Counted from the stretch's first letter, positions 17,429 to 26,946 are shown. The stretch: 64,000 bases of DNA from Hyunsoonleella pacifica (GCF_004310335.1 NZ_SIRS01000003.1:434001-498000), one strand, 5' to 3'. A program made the numbers and translations. Notes: generated by a model not told the origin, from the letters alone.

Positions 17429-20386
17429 CTAAAACATTATATCTAGCTTCCTTAATTCTTGCTTTAGTAGTTCTATATCCATCTCCTTAAAACTAAACTC
17501 AATATCTGGGTTTTCAACTGTTTTAGTAGACAACACATCAAAATACAATTTTCTTTCCAACTTTTTTATGGCTACTATTACTACTTCTTCATTGTTAGGA
17601 ACTGTTTTAAAATCAAATTCATCACCAAACCTCCAACTCGGTAATACCGATTTCCAAGACTTAAAAATCATACTTAACTTTATTTCTCCATCAGCATCAT
17701 TAATTTTAAGCTTATATTTTATTTTGTCTTTTACTCTAACGAACCTATCACAGTTTATCCAACCTAAGTTTGACGTGCTTAAAACATAGTTGTTTGCCTC
17801 AGATACAGAGATATTTCTTGTATCTCTGTTTTTTAGTGTGTTTTTTATGTAGTCTGGAATAGTTACAGTATCCTGCTTTGAATTGTTGGTTGAAGAACCT
17901 GCTATTGTTTCTCCATCAACTAGAATTCTAATTGGTAGAGTATACCCTACTGAAACAACTTTACCTCTTTGCTTACCGGGGGTCATCTTTGGTAACAAAC
18001 CAATAACTCTTTCGGCTTCTATTTCTAAATAAGGGTTCTTACTTCTCGCACGAATGTCTACTATGTCTCCATCTCTATTAATTTTAAAACCCCCTGTAAT
18101 CCTTTGCAATCCTTTCAACCTTAAATCATTAGCGATTTTAGTATTGAAATTTTTTCTAATAAACTTATCTACAGCATCTTTAAAACATTTCTTTGCTTTG
18201 TTTTTGCTTAAGCCTTCGCAACCTGGATAAATAGGTGGTTCTTCTATCTCATAGAATGGCACCTCTACATCGTTTTCATTTGGTGTTACTTGAATATCTT
18301 CTGTAACTACTTCTGTTTCTTGTTGAGGTTTCCAGTTAATGATTTCATTTTCCAATTCCCCATAGAATAATTGCATGTTTTTCTTTTTATCGGCAAATGA
18401 AATTTCTATTGGTTTTGTGTTGGCAACTTGTAACTTTTTATCATCTTGCATAGCTTCTATATAGAGCATGCCTCCTGTTTCTAACAATTGATCATTGCAA
18501 TGTGTATTTAAGTTAGCTAATAAGATATCCGACAGTTTATAATATTCCGTCACTTTTATATCAACATTTCCAACTATTTTAGTACCAACATCATCAATAA
18601 AAGAGTTTGCCTTTATTATAAGTTTTGTGCCTTCTTTAAACACTATACTAGTGTCTTTACTAGTATTAATTCTTATAGTTTCAGGTGCCTTTTTTGGAAT
18701 AGTTACTATAATATTGCTTTTAGATTTTACCTCTTTTTTTGTAATATCTTTTTTTCCTTTAAGGCTTTCTGTTATTATTTTTTCAGGTTTTATCTTGTTT
18801 TCTTTTACTTCAATTTCATCAATTATTAAAAGTGATTTTATTTGAGACTCTTCAATCTTCTTATAGTTTATTTGGAAACTGCCATTTTTGTCAAACCTAA
18901 CTTCTTTCTTATAACCATAAATAGTTTTTCCTTTTTGCGCTATTCCAATCAAATGGAAACTCCTGTTTACTGGTAAATCAATACTATTGTCATAAACATT
19001 TAAAATAGTGTTGTTGTTTTGATCTACAAGATACAGTTGTTCATAATCTGCATCAATGTTAGAGTGTAATGCAACCTTCACTTTTACCTCATCGCTCGTA
19101 AATTTATCAATGTTTATCCAACCTAATTTTGATAGTCTTATTGATCTATATAACTCTGTTGAAATAATCTCCTGAATCGTGTCTATTGATTCACGATAAT
19201 TCAAATACTCTTCTTGAAATTTTATATAATCAGCTTTTGAAATTAGTTCCTCCCCTTTTAATTCAACAGCTTTAACTTGTTTAGTAACTTCTCCTATTAA
19301 TTCTCTACATTCCGAAACAATATTAACATCTAAATCGATTAAAACAGAGTCAATGACTATCTCTTTCTTGTAATACAAAGAATCTAAAATTTTCACTTTA
19401 AAGGTTCTATCCTTATGTAACCATTTGAATTCGCAATCATATTCTTCATCTATTATGTGTACTGTTTCCTTAATTAACCTTATAGTGTCAGTATTTTTAT
19501 TTTGAAAATTAATTTTATTGAATCTATCTCTTAGCTTCTCTAAACTTAAAAAACCTAAAGTATCTATTACGTTTATACTTTTGAAAGTTTCTACCCCTCC
19601 ATACTTCTTAGTCAAAGTTGTATTAAAAACAAAGCCTTCTTCATATAAAATCACAAAAGGGTTTTCTTGTATTTTTAAATCAGCTTTACTCCAATTCATA
19701 TCCCCAATAACGTCTCGTTTCCCATAAAACAATTCCATTCCACCTTCATTAGTACTTTTAGGGAAAATTAAATCAATGGTTTTTCTTTCTTTCAAAACCA
19801 AAGTGCTATTACCTTGTTTGATATCAATTTTAAAAGCACCTCCAGATATTAACCATTTATCCTTAGAAACGGTTTGGGCATTTGCTAAAAGTAAATCTTG
19901 TTTTGAGGTAAGTTCAATGAGTTCAATGATTAAGCTATCATTTGATAATGCTTTACCAGATTTTGTTTCTAAATCATCAGGATTGAATCGCAAAACAGTG
20001 CCTTTATCTCCTTTTACTTCAATAATTGAATCTATAGGAACTTTGATTTCTTGCAGGAATTCAGATTCAAAATTTAATTTATTTTTAAAATCGTTTTCTT
20101 CTGATTTAAAAAGATTCAAACAAACAATAATTAAAACCACAATTAAGCTCCCAAAACCTAAATAGCGTAACCATTTAGTTTGCAAATACCGTTGTTTACC
20201 TAATTTAATTTCGGTCTTAATTCTTTGCCTTTTTATACCTTCAAGAATAATTACATGTTCATCATATAAGGCTCTAAATTCATTATCCTTTTTTAATCGG
20301 TTTTCAAAATCTACTAAGTCTTTTCCTGAAAGATTTTTATTTAAATAATTATTGATTAATTCTATATTTTCAATTTGATTTTCCAT
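17429..20386 (-). CDS. Large anti-sigma-like membrane protein with internal TonB C-terminal domain
   Basis: A 985-residue protein whose first ~70 residues resemble the cytoplasmic anti-sigma part (INNYLNKNLSGKDLVDFENR), followed by one membrane helix (75-93) and a long periplasmic region. Two copies of a carboxypeptidase-like/beta module occur: one near residues 110-260 (ends MELFYGKRDVIGDMNW) and one near 555-690 (ends MQLFYGELENEIINW). A TonB C-terminal-like domain lies near 715-825 (EEPPIYPGCEGLSKNKAKK ... YTLPIRILVDGE). A second repeat, LGWINIDKF (~417) and LGWINCDRF (~873), flanks it. It is 11 bases downstream of the ECF sigma factor, the usual sigma/anti-sigma order. Envelope sensing is inferred. 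Confidence 0.75.
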   Translation of the reverse strand: MENQIENIELINNYLNKNLSGKDLVDFENRLKKDNEFRALYDEHVIILEGIKRQRIKTEIKLGKQRYLQTKWLRYLGFGSLIVVLIIVCLNLFKSEENDFKNKLNFESEFLQEIKVPIDSIIEVKGDKGTVLRFNPDDLETKSGKALSNDSLIIELIELTSKQDLLLANAQTVSKDKWLISGGAFKIDIKQGNSTLVLKERKTIDLIFPKSTNEGGMELFYGKRDVIGDMNWSKADLKIQENPFVILYEEGFVFNTTLTKKYGGVETFKSINVIDTLGFLSLEKLRDRFNKINFQNKNTDTIRLIKETVHIIDEEYDCEFKWLHKDRTFKVKILDSLYYKKEIVIDSVLIDLDVNIVSECRELIGEVTKQVKAVELKGEELISKADYIKFQEEYLNYRESIDTIQEIISTELYRSIRLSKLGWINIDKFTSDEVKVKVALHSNIDADYEQLYLVDQNNNTILNVYDNSIDLPVNRSFHLIGIAQKGKTIYGYKKEVRFDKNGSFQINYKKIEESQIKSLLIIDEIEVKENKIKPEKIITESLKGKKDITKKEVKSKSNIIVTIPKKAPETIRINTSKDTSIVFKEGTKLIIKANSFIDDVGTKIVGNVDIKVTEYYKLSDILLANLNTHCNDQLLETGGMLYIEAMQDDKKLQVANTKPIEISFADKKKNMQLFYGELENEIINWKPQQETEVVTEDIQVTPNENDVEVPFYEIEEPPIYPGCEGLSKNKAKKCFKDAVDKFIRKNFNTKIANDLRLKGLQRITGGFKINRDGDIVDIRARSKNPYLEIEAERVIGLLPKMTPGKQRGKVVSVGYTLPIRILVDGETIAGSSTNNSKQDTVTIPDYIKNTLKNRDTRNISVSEANNYVLSTSNLGWINCDRFVRVKDKIKYKLKINDADGEIKLSMIFKSWKSVLPSWRFGDEFDFKTVPNNEEVVIVAIKKLERKLYFDVLSTKTVENPDIEFSFKEMDIELLKQELRKLDIMF

Positions 20387-20397
20387 GACTTCAAGAA

Positions 20398-20937
20398 TTA
20401 AGATTGAACTGTTTTACGAGATTGATAGATGTCTTTTGCTTTTAATAAGCACTTGTACTTCTGGTTTTTTGCAACCTTTTCGGATTTGAATTGCATCTTA
20501 AGGGCTATCTCCTTAAAAGACATAGCCTTGAGATAAAACAGTTGTAAAAGTTCTTGACATCGTTTCCCTAATTCGAGAAATGCATGTTCTGCTTGTTGGT
20601 ACTTCTTCTCCTCTAAAACGTTATGGAAGTGTTCAATCTCAACAGTATTTAAATCGTGAAGTTCTTGTTTTGAAAATTTCTTTTGGGTATCCTTCCAAAT
20701 AAATCGAGATACCGAATATAAATAGGTGTAAAATGATGATGTAAGTTTAAAATCTGACTTTTCCAGATTTCTGTTAAGAATGATTAAAGCTTCCTGAAAC
20801 ACATCAGAAGCATCTTGTTTTTGCCCTCCTTTAGAAAGAACTAAGACTTCAATTTTAGGATATAAGCTATATAACCTACTAAAAGCTTTTTCGCGTTGCC
20901 CCTGCTTAAAAAGTTCTAGGATATTTTGATCGTTCAT
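20398..20937 (-). CDS. ECF-family RNA polymerase sigma factor
   Basis: A 179-residue sigma-70 protein with only regions 2 and 4. Region 2 is visible in DASDVFQEALIILNRN and the FYTYLYSVSRFIWKD segment; region 4 is visible in CQELLQLFYLKAMSFKEIALKM with a helix-turn-helix. The length and domain set fit the extracytoplasmic-function group. The gene is the first of a two-gene unit with the membrane-anchored anti-sigma-like protein at 17429. It probably responds to an envelope signal; the regulon cannot be read from the window. Confidence 0.9.
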   Translation of the reverse strand: MNDQNILELFKQGQREKAFSRLYSLYPKIEVLVLSKGGQKQDASDVFQEALIILNRNLEKSDFKLTSSFYTYLYSVSRFIWKDTQKKFSKQELHDLNTVEIEHFHNVLEEKKYQQAEHAFLELGKRCQELLQLFYLKAMSFKEIALKMQFKSEKVAKNQKYKCLLKAKDIYQSRKTVQS

Positions 20938-21041
20938 AAAACTACTTTATTACTTAATGGTAATATTGCAAAAAGGTCTCCCAGAAAATAAAATAATTTT
21001 AAAACTAAGTGGATTGCGCTTTCGCGGGAATAACTAAAAAC

Positions 21042-21815
21042 CTAAAACCGCAGTTCCTTCTGCAACTGCTCATAAGCTTCTTGTACTTGCCTGAATTTTT
21101 CTTCAGCACCAGCTTGATGTTCTTTACCTAAATGCACCAATCTATCTGGATGGTATTTTTTAGCCATTTTTCGATAGGCCTTTTTAATTTCATCTACAGA
21201 TGCATCTTTATCAATTTCTAAAATCTTATACGCATTGTCTTTACTACTATAAAACATGGCTTTAATACTCTCGTAATCTCTAGAGCTAATACCTAAATAT
21301 CCAGCTATAGTATAGATTTGTCGTTCCTCATCCTGAGTTACAGTACCATCGGCTTTTGCAATGCCAAATAGAAAATGTATTAACTGCAATCTAGACGGAT
21401 GATCCATCATAGATTTAATCTGTAAACACACAGGGCGAATAGAAATATTCTGCTTACTAATACCTTTAAACAATTTAAACGCGTGATTTGCACGATCTTT
21501 ACCGTACATGTTAACAAATTGCTTGCGTACATAATCCAATTCACGTTGATCTTGAACACCATCAGCCTTTATAATAACTGAAGCTAATACTAATAAACTC
21601 ACTTCAAAATCGCCAGATTGGGTTTGTGGACGCTGCCTTGGCTGGGTTCTATATGTAGTCCTGCCTCTTCTTCTTTTTTGTTGGTCTCCTAATAATGGTT
21701 GACCATTATCTGCCATAGAATCAATAACACTACCAATTGCCAACCCAATTATGGCACCAATGGGGCCTCCAAAAGACCATCCTAAAGCACCTCCTATCCA
21801 TTTTGAAAAACTCAT
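21042..21815 (-). CDS. TerB-DnaJ protein (DjlA-like co-chaperone)
   Basis: A 257-residue protein. It begins with a Gly-rich hydrophobic segment (residues 7-32, [20 protein letters not shown]) that can insert in the membrane, then a basic linker, a TerB-like helical domain (~70-185, with the acidic repeats [11 protein letters not shown] and [11 protein letters not shown]) and a C-terminal J domain (194-257) with the intact HPD motif at 222-224. DjlA-type proteins recruit DnaK to the membrane. The domain order matches DjlA, so this is probably its flavobacterial counterpart. Single-gene unit. Confidence 0.88.
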   Translation of the reverse strand: MSFSKWIGGALGWSFGGPIGAIIGLAIGSVIDSMADNGQPLLGDQQKRRRGRTTYRTQPRQRPQTQSGDFEVSLLVLASVIIKADGVQDQRELDYVRKQFVNMYGKDRANHAFKLFKGISKQNISIRPVCLQIKSMMDHPSRLQLIHFLFGIAKADGTVTQDEERQIYTIAGYLGISSRDYESIKAMFYSSKDNAYKILEIDKDASVDEIKKAYRKMAKKYHPDRLVHLGKEHQAGAEEKFRQVQEAYEQLQKELRF

Positions 21816-21982
21816 GTAAGAAATAGATTTTAATTATGACCAAACCTACAAACAAAATCCTTCTTTTAAAAGAAGAAATATGTAATGATAGGTTCACGCT
21901 GCCTAACTTAATAAAATGTTAACTTTCAGCGTAAATATAATATTTGTTAGTTGATTGATTCCTAATTTTGTTACACAATTGG

Positions 21983-21990
21983 TATCTTTG
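21983..21990 (+). promoter_or_regulatory. -7 promoter element TATCTTTG for the bacilliredoxin gene
   Basis: Exact TAnnTTTG match followed by C, 37 bases upstream of the ATG at 22028. Confidence 0.55.
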
Positions 21991-22027
21991 CAACTCCAAA
22001 AAATGTTAATTATTAAAATTTAAAAAT

Positions 22028-22438
22028 ATGTATCCAGCAGAATTAGTAAAACCAATGCGAGAGGATTTAACCAATGTTGGTTTTGAAGAGTTACAAACTG
22101 CCGAAGCTGTTGATGTTGCTTTAGCAAAAGAAGGTACAACTTTAGTAGTAGTAAATTCAGTTTGCGGTTGTGCAGCAGCCAATGCAAGACCAGGAGCAAG
22201 AATGAGTTTACAAAATGCTAAACGTCCTGAGAATATTACAACAGTGTTTGCAGGTGTTGACAGAGAAGCTGTTGAAAAAGCAAGAGAATATATGATTCCA
22301 TTTCCTCCAAGTTCACCTTGTATGGCGTTATTTAAAGATGGAGAATTAGTACACATGTTGGAGCGCCATCATATTGAAGGGAGACCAGCAGAATTGATAG
22401 CGGAAAATTTAATGGATGCCTATAACGAGCATTGTTAA
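22028..22438 (+). CDS. BrxA/BrxB-type bacilliredoxin
   Basis: A 136-residue protein, the usual length for the YphP/YqiW (DUF1094) family. The CGC redox motif is at Cys46-Gly47-Cys48 in NSVCGCAAANARPG. In Firmicutes these proteins remove bacillithiol from proteins after oxidative stress; whether this host makes bacillithiol cannot be judged from the window. Other family landmarks are PPSSPCMALFKDGELVHM and a C-terminal helix. It has its own promoter and terminator. Confidence 0.92.
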   Translation: MYPAELVKPMREDLTNVGFEELQTAEAVDVALAKEGTTLVVVNSVCGCAAANARPGARMSLQNAKRPENITTVFAGVDREAVEKAREYMIPFPPSSPCMALFKDGELVHMLERHHIEGRPAELIAENLMDAYNEHC

Positions 22439-22440
22439 AA

Positions 22441-22490
22441 ATCTCTCTCCTAACCCTCTCTTAAAAAAGAGAGGGGGAGCTCTCGACTCT
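22441..22490. repeat. Palindromic CCCTCTC repeat downstream of the bacilliredoxin gene
   Basis: CCCTCTCTT and AAGAGAGGG pair across AAAA. The left side, CTCCTAACCC, matches the left arms of the CCCCTCC repeats at 10479 and 57921, so it appears to be a related dispersed repeat. Confidence 0.5.
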
Positions 22491-22501
22491 AAAAAATTTT
22501 G

Positions 22502-22527
22502 AAACCACGTTTTTTGTGGTTTTTTTA
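22502..22527 (+). terminator. Hairpin terminator of the bacilliredoxin gene
   Basis: AAACCAC and GTGGTTT arms around a T-rich loop, followed by seven Ts. Confidence 0.7.
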
Positions 22528-22560
22528 TGTCCTTATATCATATTACACTAATTTTGGTCC

Positions 22561-23298
22561 ATGCAAAAATTGCTTTCATATCCTATATCCGTAGTTTACT
22601 ATTTGTTTTTTGGATTAACATTGGTGGTTTTTCATCCTATTCAATGGGTTTGCTTTAATATTTTTGGGTATCAAGCCCATAAAGTAAGCGTTGATGCTCT
22701 TCAATTTTTTCTATTAAGATGTGCCAATATTTTAGGCACACGTTTCTCATTTAAAAACCCACATAACATACCTACAGATAAACCTTTAATTATTATAGCT
22801 AATCATCAAAGCTTATATGATATTTCGCCAATTATGTGGTTTATGCGAAAGCATCATACTAAGTTTATTAGTAAAATTGAATTAGGTAAGGGGATTCCAA
22901 GTGTTTCATATAACTTACGTCATGGTGGCTCAGTATTAATTGATAGGAAAAACCCAAGACAATCCTTACCTGCTATTATGAAGTTTGGTGAATATATAGA
23001 AAACAACAAACGTGCGGCGGTAATTTTTCCTGAAGGTACTCGTAGTAAAAATGGCACACCCAAACCATTTCAAACCAAAGGTTTAGAGATTTTATTTAAA
23101 AAAACACCATCTGCATTGGTTGTCCCTATCTCAATAAATAATTCATGGAAAATGCAAAGATATGGTTCATTTCCTATGGGATTAGGCACTCATATTAAAT
23201 TTACAGTTCATGAGCCTATAGAATTGGCTACCTTTGCAGATAAACAAGAGCTTATTAAACGTGTTGAAAGCACAATTAAAGCCCATATTCATCCTTAA
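22561..23298 (+). CDS. 1-acyl-sn-glycerol-3-phosphate acyltransferase (PlsC family)
   Basis: Transfers an acyl group to lysophosphatidic acid or a related lysolipid at the membrane. A 245-residue protein with an N-terminal hydrophobic region, the catalytic NHxxxxD motif at residues 81-87 (NHQSLYD), and the glycerophosphate-binding FPEGTRS at 156-162. The VPISINNSW segment and C-terminal HEPIELA fit PlsC. It is 10 bases upstream of an acyl-ACP desaturase gene, so the two form a lipid-biosynthesis pair. A lyso-ornithine-lipid (OlsA-type) acyltransferase cannot be excluded. Confidence 0.88.
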   Translation: MQKLLSYPISVVYYLFFGLTLVVFHPIQWVCFNIFGYQAHKVSVDALQFFLLRCANILGTRFSFKNPHNIPTDKPLIIIANHQSLYDISPIMWFMRKHHTKFISKIELGKGIPSVSYNLRHGGSVLIDRKNPRQSLPAIMKFGEYIENNKRAAVIFPEGTRSKNGTPKPFQTKGLEILFKKTPSALVVPISINNSWKMQRYGSFPMGLGTHIKFTVHEPIELATFADKQELIKRVESTIKAHIHP

Positions 23299-23308
23299 AC
23301 ATATATAA

Positions 23309-24304
23309 ATGTCGTTGAAAAATGTAAGATTGGAAGTGATGCAATTCTTAGAAAAAGATGTTGCTTCCTTAATGGAAAAATACCTTATACCTATAGATAA
23401 AATTTGGCAACCTACTGATTTTTTACCTAACGCAGAAACCGATACCTTTTTTGATGAAATACATGAAATTCAAGAACTTGCTAAAGAATTACCTTATGAT
23501 TTTTGGGTAGTATTGGTTGGAGATATGATTACTGAAGAGGCTTTACCTACTTACGAATCGTGGTTGATGGATGTAGAAGGTGTAGATCAAGTTGAAAACG
23601 GTGGCAATGCATGGAGTAAATGGGTAAAGCATTGGACTGCCGAAGAAAATCGTCATGGGGATGTATTAAACAAATACTTGTATTTATCAGGTCGCGTAAA
23701 TATGAAAGAAATTGAAAAAACCACACAGTATTTAATTGCTGACGGTTTTGATATTGGAACTGATAGAGACCCATATAAGAACTTTGTATATACAAGTTTT
23801 CAAGAATTAGCAACATACATCTCACACAATCGTGTAGCTAAAATTGCTAAAAAAACAGGAAACAAACGTTTAGCAAAAATGTGTCAGATTATTTCAGGAG
23901 ACGAAATGCGCCATCACCACGCTTATTCTGAATTTGTAGAACGTATTTTTAAAGTAGATCCTAGCCAAATGATGATGGCTTTTCATTACATGATGAAACA
24001 AAAAATTACCATGCCAGCTCATTTTTTAAGAGAATCTGGGGGAAAAATAAGTACAGCTTTCGAAGAGTTTTCCAATACCGCTCAACGCATTGGGGTGTAT
24101 ACATCAACTGATTATGTAGATATTTTACAAAAGTTAATTGATCGTTGGCAAATTGATAAAATCACTAACCTTTCGGAGGAAGCTGAAAAAGCACGAGATT
24201 ATCTCATGAAATTACCATCTAGAATGTATCGATTATCTGAGCGTATTAAGGTTCCTGAGAATTCTTATGAGTTTAAGTGGGTAGCACCTGCTGTTATTAA
24301 ATAA
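23309..24304 (+). CDS. Acyl-ACP desaturase (soluble diiron)
   Basis: Introduces a cis double bond into acyl-ACP using O2 and reduced ferredoxin. A 331-residue protein with all six diiron ligands of the family: Glu77, Glu113 and His116 (EENRHGD), Glu166 (SFQELAT), Glu199 and His202 (DEMRHHH). The length fits plant-type and mycobacterial DesA-like stearoyl-ACP desaturases. It lies 10 bases after the PlsC-like gene, consistent with membrane-lipid tailoring. Regiospecificity cannot be read from sequence. Confidence 0.92.
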   Translation: MSLKNVRLEVMQFLEKDVASLMEKYLIPIDKIWQPTDFLPNAETDTFFDEIHEIQELAKELPYDFWVVLVGDMITEEALPTYESWLMDVEGVDQVENGGNAWSKWVKHWTAEENRHGDVLNKYLYLSGRVNMKEIEKTTQYLIADGFDIGTDRDPYKNFVYTSFQELATYISHNRVAKIAKKTGNKRLAKMCQIISGDEMRHHHAYSEFVERIFKVDPSQMMMAFHYMMKQKITMPAHFLRESGGKISTAFEEFSNTAQRIGVYTSTDYVDILQKLIDRWQIDKITNLSEEAEKARDYLMKLPSRMYRLSERIKVPENSYEFKWVAPAVIK

Positions 24305-24322
24305 ATCATTTTTATTTTTAAG

Positions 24323-24661
24323 TTGATTAATTACCATAACAAAAAATTTAAGCCAATTTCTAGTTCAGAGAATAGTGAAACTACTTCTGAAACAATTTTT
24401 TTGTATAAACAACATCAAAACATATTGACTTCAAACTACACAGGTGGTAATATTATTAAAGGACATCTTATTGGTTTGGTTGATGATGATGGTACAATAC
24501 ATATAAGGTATCATCAGATTAATAAAAATGGAGATTTAATGACTGGTATTTGTGTTTCCAAACCTGAAATTACCTCAAATGGAAAAATTAAGCTTTATGA
24601 AAGTTGGGAATGGACTTCGGGAGACAAGTCAAAAGGTCATTCAGTTCTAGAAGAATTATAA
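24323..24661 (+). CDS. Conserved 112-residue protein (often named N-acetylglutamate synthase-like)
   Basis: Begins with TTG at 24323, 18 bases after the desaturase stop; no ATG lies near the conserved N-terminus (INYHNKKFKPISSSEN). Repeated beta-strand pattern (TGGNIIKGHLIGLVDDDGTI, HYRY-like strand, KLYESWEWTSGDKSKG) suggests a small beta-rich fold. Similar flavobacterial proteins carry the database name N-acetylglutamate synthase, but no acetyltransferase motif is visible, so I do not endorse that function. Likely the third gene of the lipid operon, and it runs into the HD hydrolase gene. Confidence 0.65.
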   Translation: MINYHNKKFKPISSSENSETTSETIFLYKQHQNILTSNYTGGNIIKGHLIGLVDDDGTIHIRYHQINKNGDLMTGICVSKPEITSNGKIKLYESWEWTSGDKSKGHSVLEEL

Positions 24662-24665
24662 TGTT

Positions 24666-25322
24666 ATGAGCTCGAAAGATATCATAAACAAAACCATGGC
24701 CTTCGTAAAAGAGACGCTTAAAAATGCTGAAGGTGGTCATGATTGGTTTCATATTCAGCGTGTATACAAAAACAGTTTATTAATTGCCAAAACAGAGTCT
24801 GTAGATCTATTTATTGTTTCATTAGGCGCATTATTACACGATATTGCCGATAGTAAGTTTCATAATGGCGATGAAACTGTAGGCCCTAAAATTGCAAGGG
24901 ATTTTTTGTTTAAAATGAATGTGGACTCTACAGTAATTGAACATGTTATTGCCATTATAGAAAATATATCTTTTAAATCCAGTTTGGGTGGAGAGAAAAA
25001 ATTCTCATCAAAAGAGTTAGATGTGGTACAAGATGCAGACAGGTTAGATGCCATAGGTGCCATTGGCATAGCGCGAACCTTTAATTACGGTGGTTTTAAA
25101 AACAGGGCAATTTACGATCCTGAAATAAAACCTAATTTAAATATGACAAAAGAAGCATATAAATCTTCAACAGCTCCTACCATTAATCACTTTTACGAAA
25201 AACTACTACTGCTTAAAGATAAAATGAATACAGAAACAGGTAAAGCATTGGCAAAACAGCGGCATCAATTTATGGAATTATACCTAAAGCAGTTTTATTC
25301 TGAATGGGAAGGAAAGGTATAG
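24666..25322 (+). CDS. HD-domain phosphohydrolase
   Basis: A 218-residue HD-superfamily protein of the YedJ/YpgQ type. Metal ligands are visible: His25 and His29 in GGHDWFHIQRV, the His58-Asp59 doublet in ALLHDIADSKF and a later Asp in VQDADRLDAIGAIG. Relatives hydrolyse nucleotides such as dNTPs or modified nucleotides; the substrate here is unknown. The start is 4 bases after the preceding stop, so it is in the same operon as the desaturase group. Confidence 0.85.
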   Translation: MSSKDIINKTMAFVKETLKNAEGGHDWFHIQRVYKNSLLIAKTESVDLFIVSLGALLHDIADSKFHNGDETVGPKIARDFLFKMNVDSTVIEHVIAIIENISFKSSLGGEKKFSSKELDVVQDADRLDAIGAIGIARTFNYGGFKNRAIYDPEIKPNLNMTKEAYKSSTAPTINHFYEKLLLLKDKMNTETGKALAKQRHQFMELYLKQFYSEWEGKV

Positions 25323-25418
25323 TACTATTAATTGATTTCATTGAGATCAAAAATTAACTTATGTTAATGTTTGTCTTTTTTATTATTTTAGCTATTCACT
25401 AACTAATAATCAGAAATT

Positions 25419-25820
25419 ATGTTAAAAGAATTCAAAGAATTTGCAATGAAGGGTAACCTTGTAGACATTGCAGTTGGTTTTGTAATGGGTGCTGCCTTTA
25501 AAGAAGTAGTAACTTCATTTACTGGAGGTATAGTATCACCATTAATTGGATTATTATTCGATACTGACTTTAAAACTTTACGTATGAAATTAAGAGATGG
25601 CGTTGCTGATGAAGCAGGCAAGATGGTAGGAGAAGTTTGGTTAGAATATGGTACATTTTTAACTAACGTATTAGACTTTATCATTGTTGCTTTTGTAATG
25701 TTTTTACTTGTAAAAGGTATTAATAATATGAAGAAAAAAGAGGAACCTGCTCCAGAAGAACCAGCAGGACCAACTCAAGAAGAATTACTAATGGAAATTA
25801 GAGATGCTCTTAAAAAATAA
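25419..25820 (+). CDS. mscL: Large-conductance mechanosensitive channel
   Basis: A 133-residue protein matching MscL in length and order: amphipathic N-terminal helix (LKEFKEFAMKGNLVDIAVGF), TM1 (VGFVMGAAFKEVVTSFTGG), the periplasmic loop with the region near DTDFKTLRMKL, TM2 (FLTNVLDFIIVAFVMFLLV) and the charged cytoplasmic helix (KKKEEPAPEEP). It forms a homopentameric pore that opens under membrane tension to release solutes in hypo-osmotic shock. Single gene with a terminator behind it. Confidence 0.95.
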   Translation: MLKEFKEFAMKGNLVDIAVGFVMGAAFKEVVTSFTGGIVSPLIGLLFDTDFKTLRMKLRDGVADEAGKMVGEVWLEYGTFLTNVLDFIIVAFVMFLLVKGINNMKKKEEPAPEEPAGPTQEELLMEIRDALKK

Positions 25821-25858
25821 CAATATGTTAATTAAATAACAACCTGTTATTTGTTGTT

Positions 25859-25892
25859 AAAAAGCCCTTATTTTCTTAAAATGAGGGCTTTT
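25859..25892 (+). terminator. Hairpin terminator of mscL
   Basis: AAAAGCCCT and AGGGCTTTT arms followed by a T run. A second small hairpin (AAATAACA/TGTTATTT) precedes it at about 25834-25853. Confidence 0.75.
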
Positions 25893-25919
25893 TTTGTATT
25901 GAGAATTGTAATTAATACT

Positions 25920-25927
25920 TAGTTTTG
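25920..25927 (+). promoter_or_regulatory. -7 promoter element TAGTTTTG for asd
   Basis: Exact TAnnTTTG match followed by C, 29 bases upstream of the asd ATG at 25957 and just after the mscL terminator. Confidence 0.55.
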
Positions 25928-25956
25928 CGGACGCATTTATTAAAAATTTTAAACAG

Positions 25957-26946
25957 ATGAAAGTAGCTGTAGTTGGTGCCACTGGTATGGTGGGAGAAGT
26001 GATGTTAAAAGTTCTTGCAGAACGTAATTTTCCTGTAACAGAATTAATCCCTGTAGCGTCTGAGCGCTCAGTTGGTAAAACTCTAACATACAATGGAAAC
26101 GATTATACCGTTGTTGGTTTAGAGACTGCTGTTGCAATGCAACCAGACATAGCATTGTTTTCAGCTGGTGGTGGTACGTCGTTAGAATGGGCTCCAAAGT
26201 TTGCTGAAGCTGGTACTACTGTTGTTGATAATTCTTCGGCTTGGAGAATGGATCCTTCTAAGAAATTAGTAGTTCCAGAAATTAATGCTCATGAGTTAAC
26301 CAAAGACGATAAAATTATAGCCAACCCTAATTGTTCTACAATACAGATGGTTATGGCGTTAAATCCGTTACACAAAAAATACAAAATGAAACGCGTTGTA
26401 GTATCAACTTATCAATCTGTTTCTGGTACTGGAGTAAAAGCTGTTCGTCAATTAGAAAATGAAATTGCTGGTGTTGAAGGCGAAATGGCTTATCCTTATC
26501 CTATAGGTAGAAATGCTTTGCCTCATTGTGATGTTTTTGAGGATAACGGTTATACTAAAGAAGAAATGAAGTTGGCTAGAGAGCCACAAAAAATAATGAA
26601 TGATAGAACGTTTTCTGTATCTGCTACTGCAGTTAGAATTCCAACAGCTGGTGGGCATTCTGAATCTGTAAATGTAGAGTTTGAAAATGATTTTGATTTA
26701 GCTGAAGTACGTCAATTATTAAGTGACACTCCTGGAGTTGTTGTTCAAGATGATACAGCAAACAACAGCTATCCAATGCCTATTTTTGCACATGAAAAGG
26801 ATGAGGTTTTTGTTGGGCGTATTCGTCGTGATGAAACACAACCTAATACTCTAAATATGTGGATTGTTGCTGATAACTTACGTAAAGGTGCTGCTACAAA
26901 TACTGTACAAATTGCAGAATATTTAATTGAGAATAATTTAGTGTAA
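25957..26946 (+). CDS. asd: Aspartate-semialdehyde dehydrogenase
   Basis: Converts aspartyl phosphate to aspartate semialdehyde with NADPH, feeding lysine/diaminopimelate, threonine and methionine synthesis. A 329-residue, full-length protein: N-terminal nucleotide-binding GATGMVGEVML (7-17), phosphate-binding NSSAWRM, catalytic Cys126 in NPNCSTIQM, and the C-terminal substrate residues around AGGHSESVN (with the active-site His). Own promoter and terminator. Confidence 0.96.
   Translation: MKVAVVGATGMVGEVMLKVLAERNFPVTELIPVASERSVGKTLTYNGNDYTVVGLETAVAMQPDIALFSAGGGTSLEWAPKFAEAGTTVVDNSSAWRMDPSKKLVVPEINAHELTKDDKIIANPNCSTIQMVMALNPLHKKYKMKRVVVSTYQSVSGTGVKAVRQLENEIAGVEGEMAYPYPIGRNALPHCDVFEDNGYTKEEMKLAREPQKIMNDRTFSVSATAVRIPTAGGHSESVNVEFENDFDLAEVRQLLSDTPGVVVQDDTANNSYPMPIFAHEKDEVFVGRIRRDETQPNTLNMWIVADNLRKGAATNTVQIAEYLIENNLV

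Noticed and set aside
22006-22356. 116-codon minus-strand frame
   Set aside because: Shadow of the bacilliredoxin gene, which has the CGC motif and a promoter.
25949-26197. Minus-strand frames over the start of asd and mscL
   Set aside because: Opposite strongly conserved genes with intact motifs.
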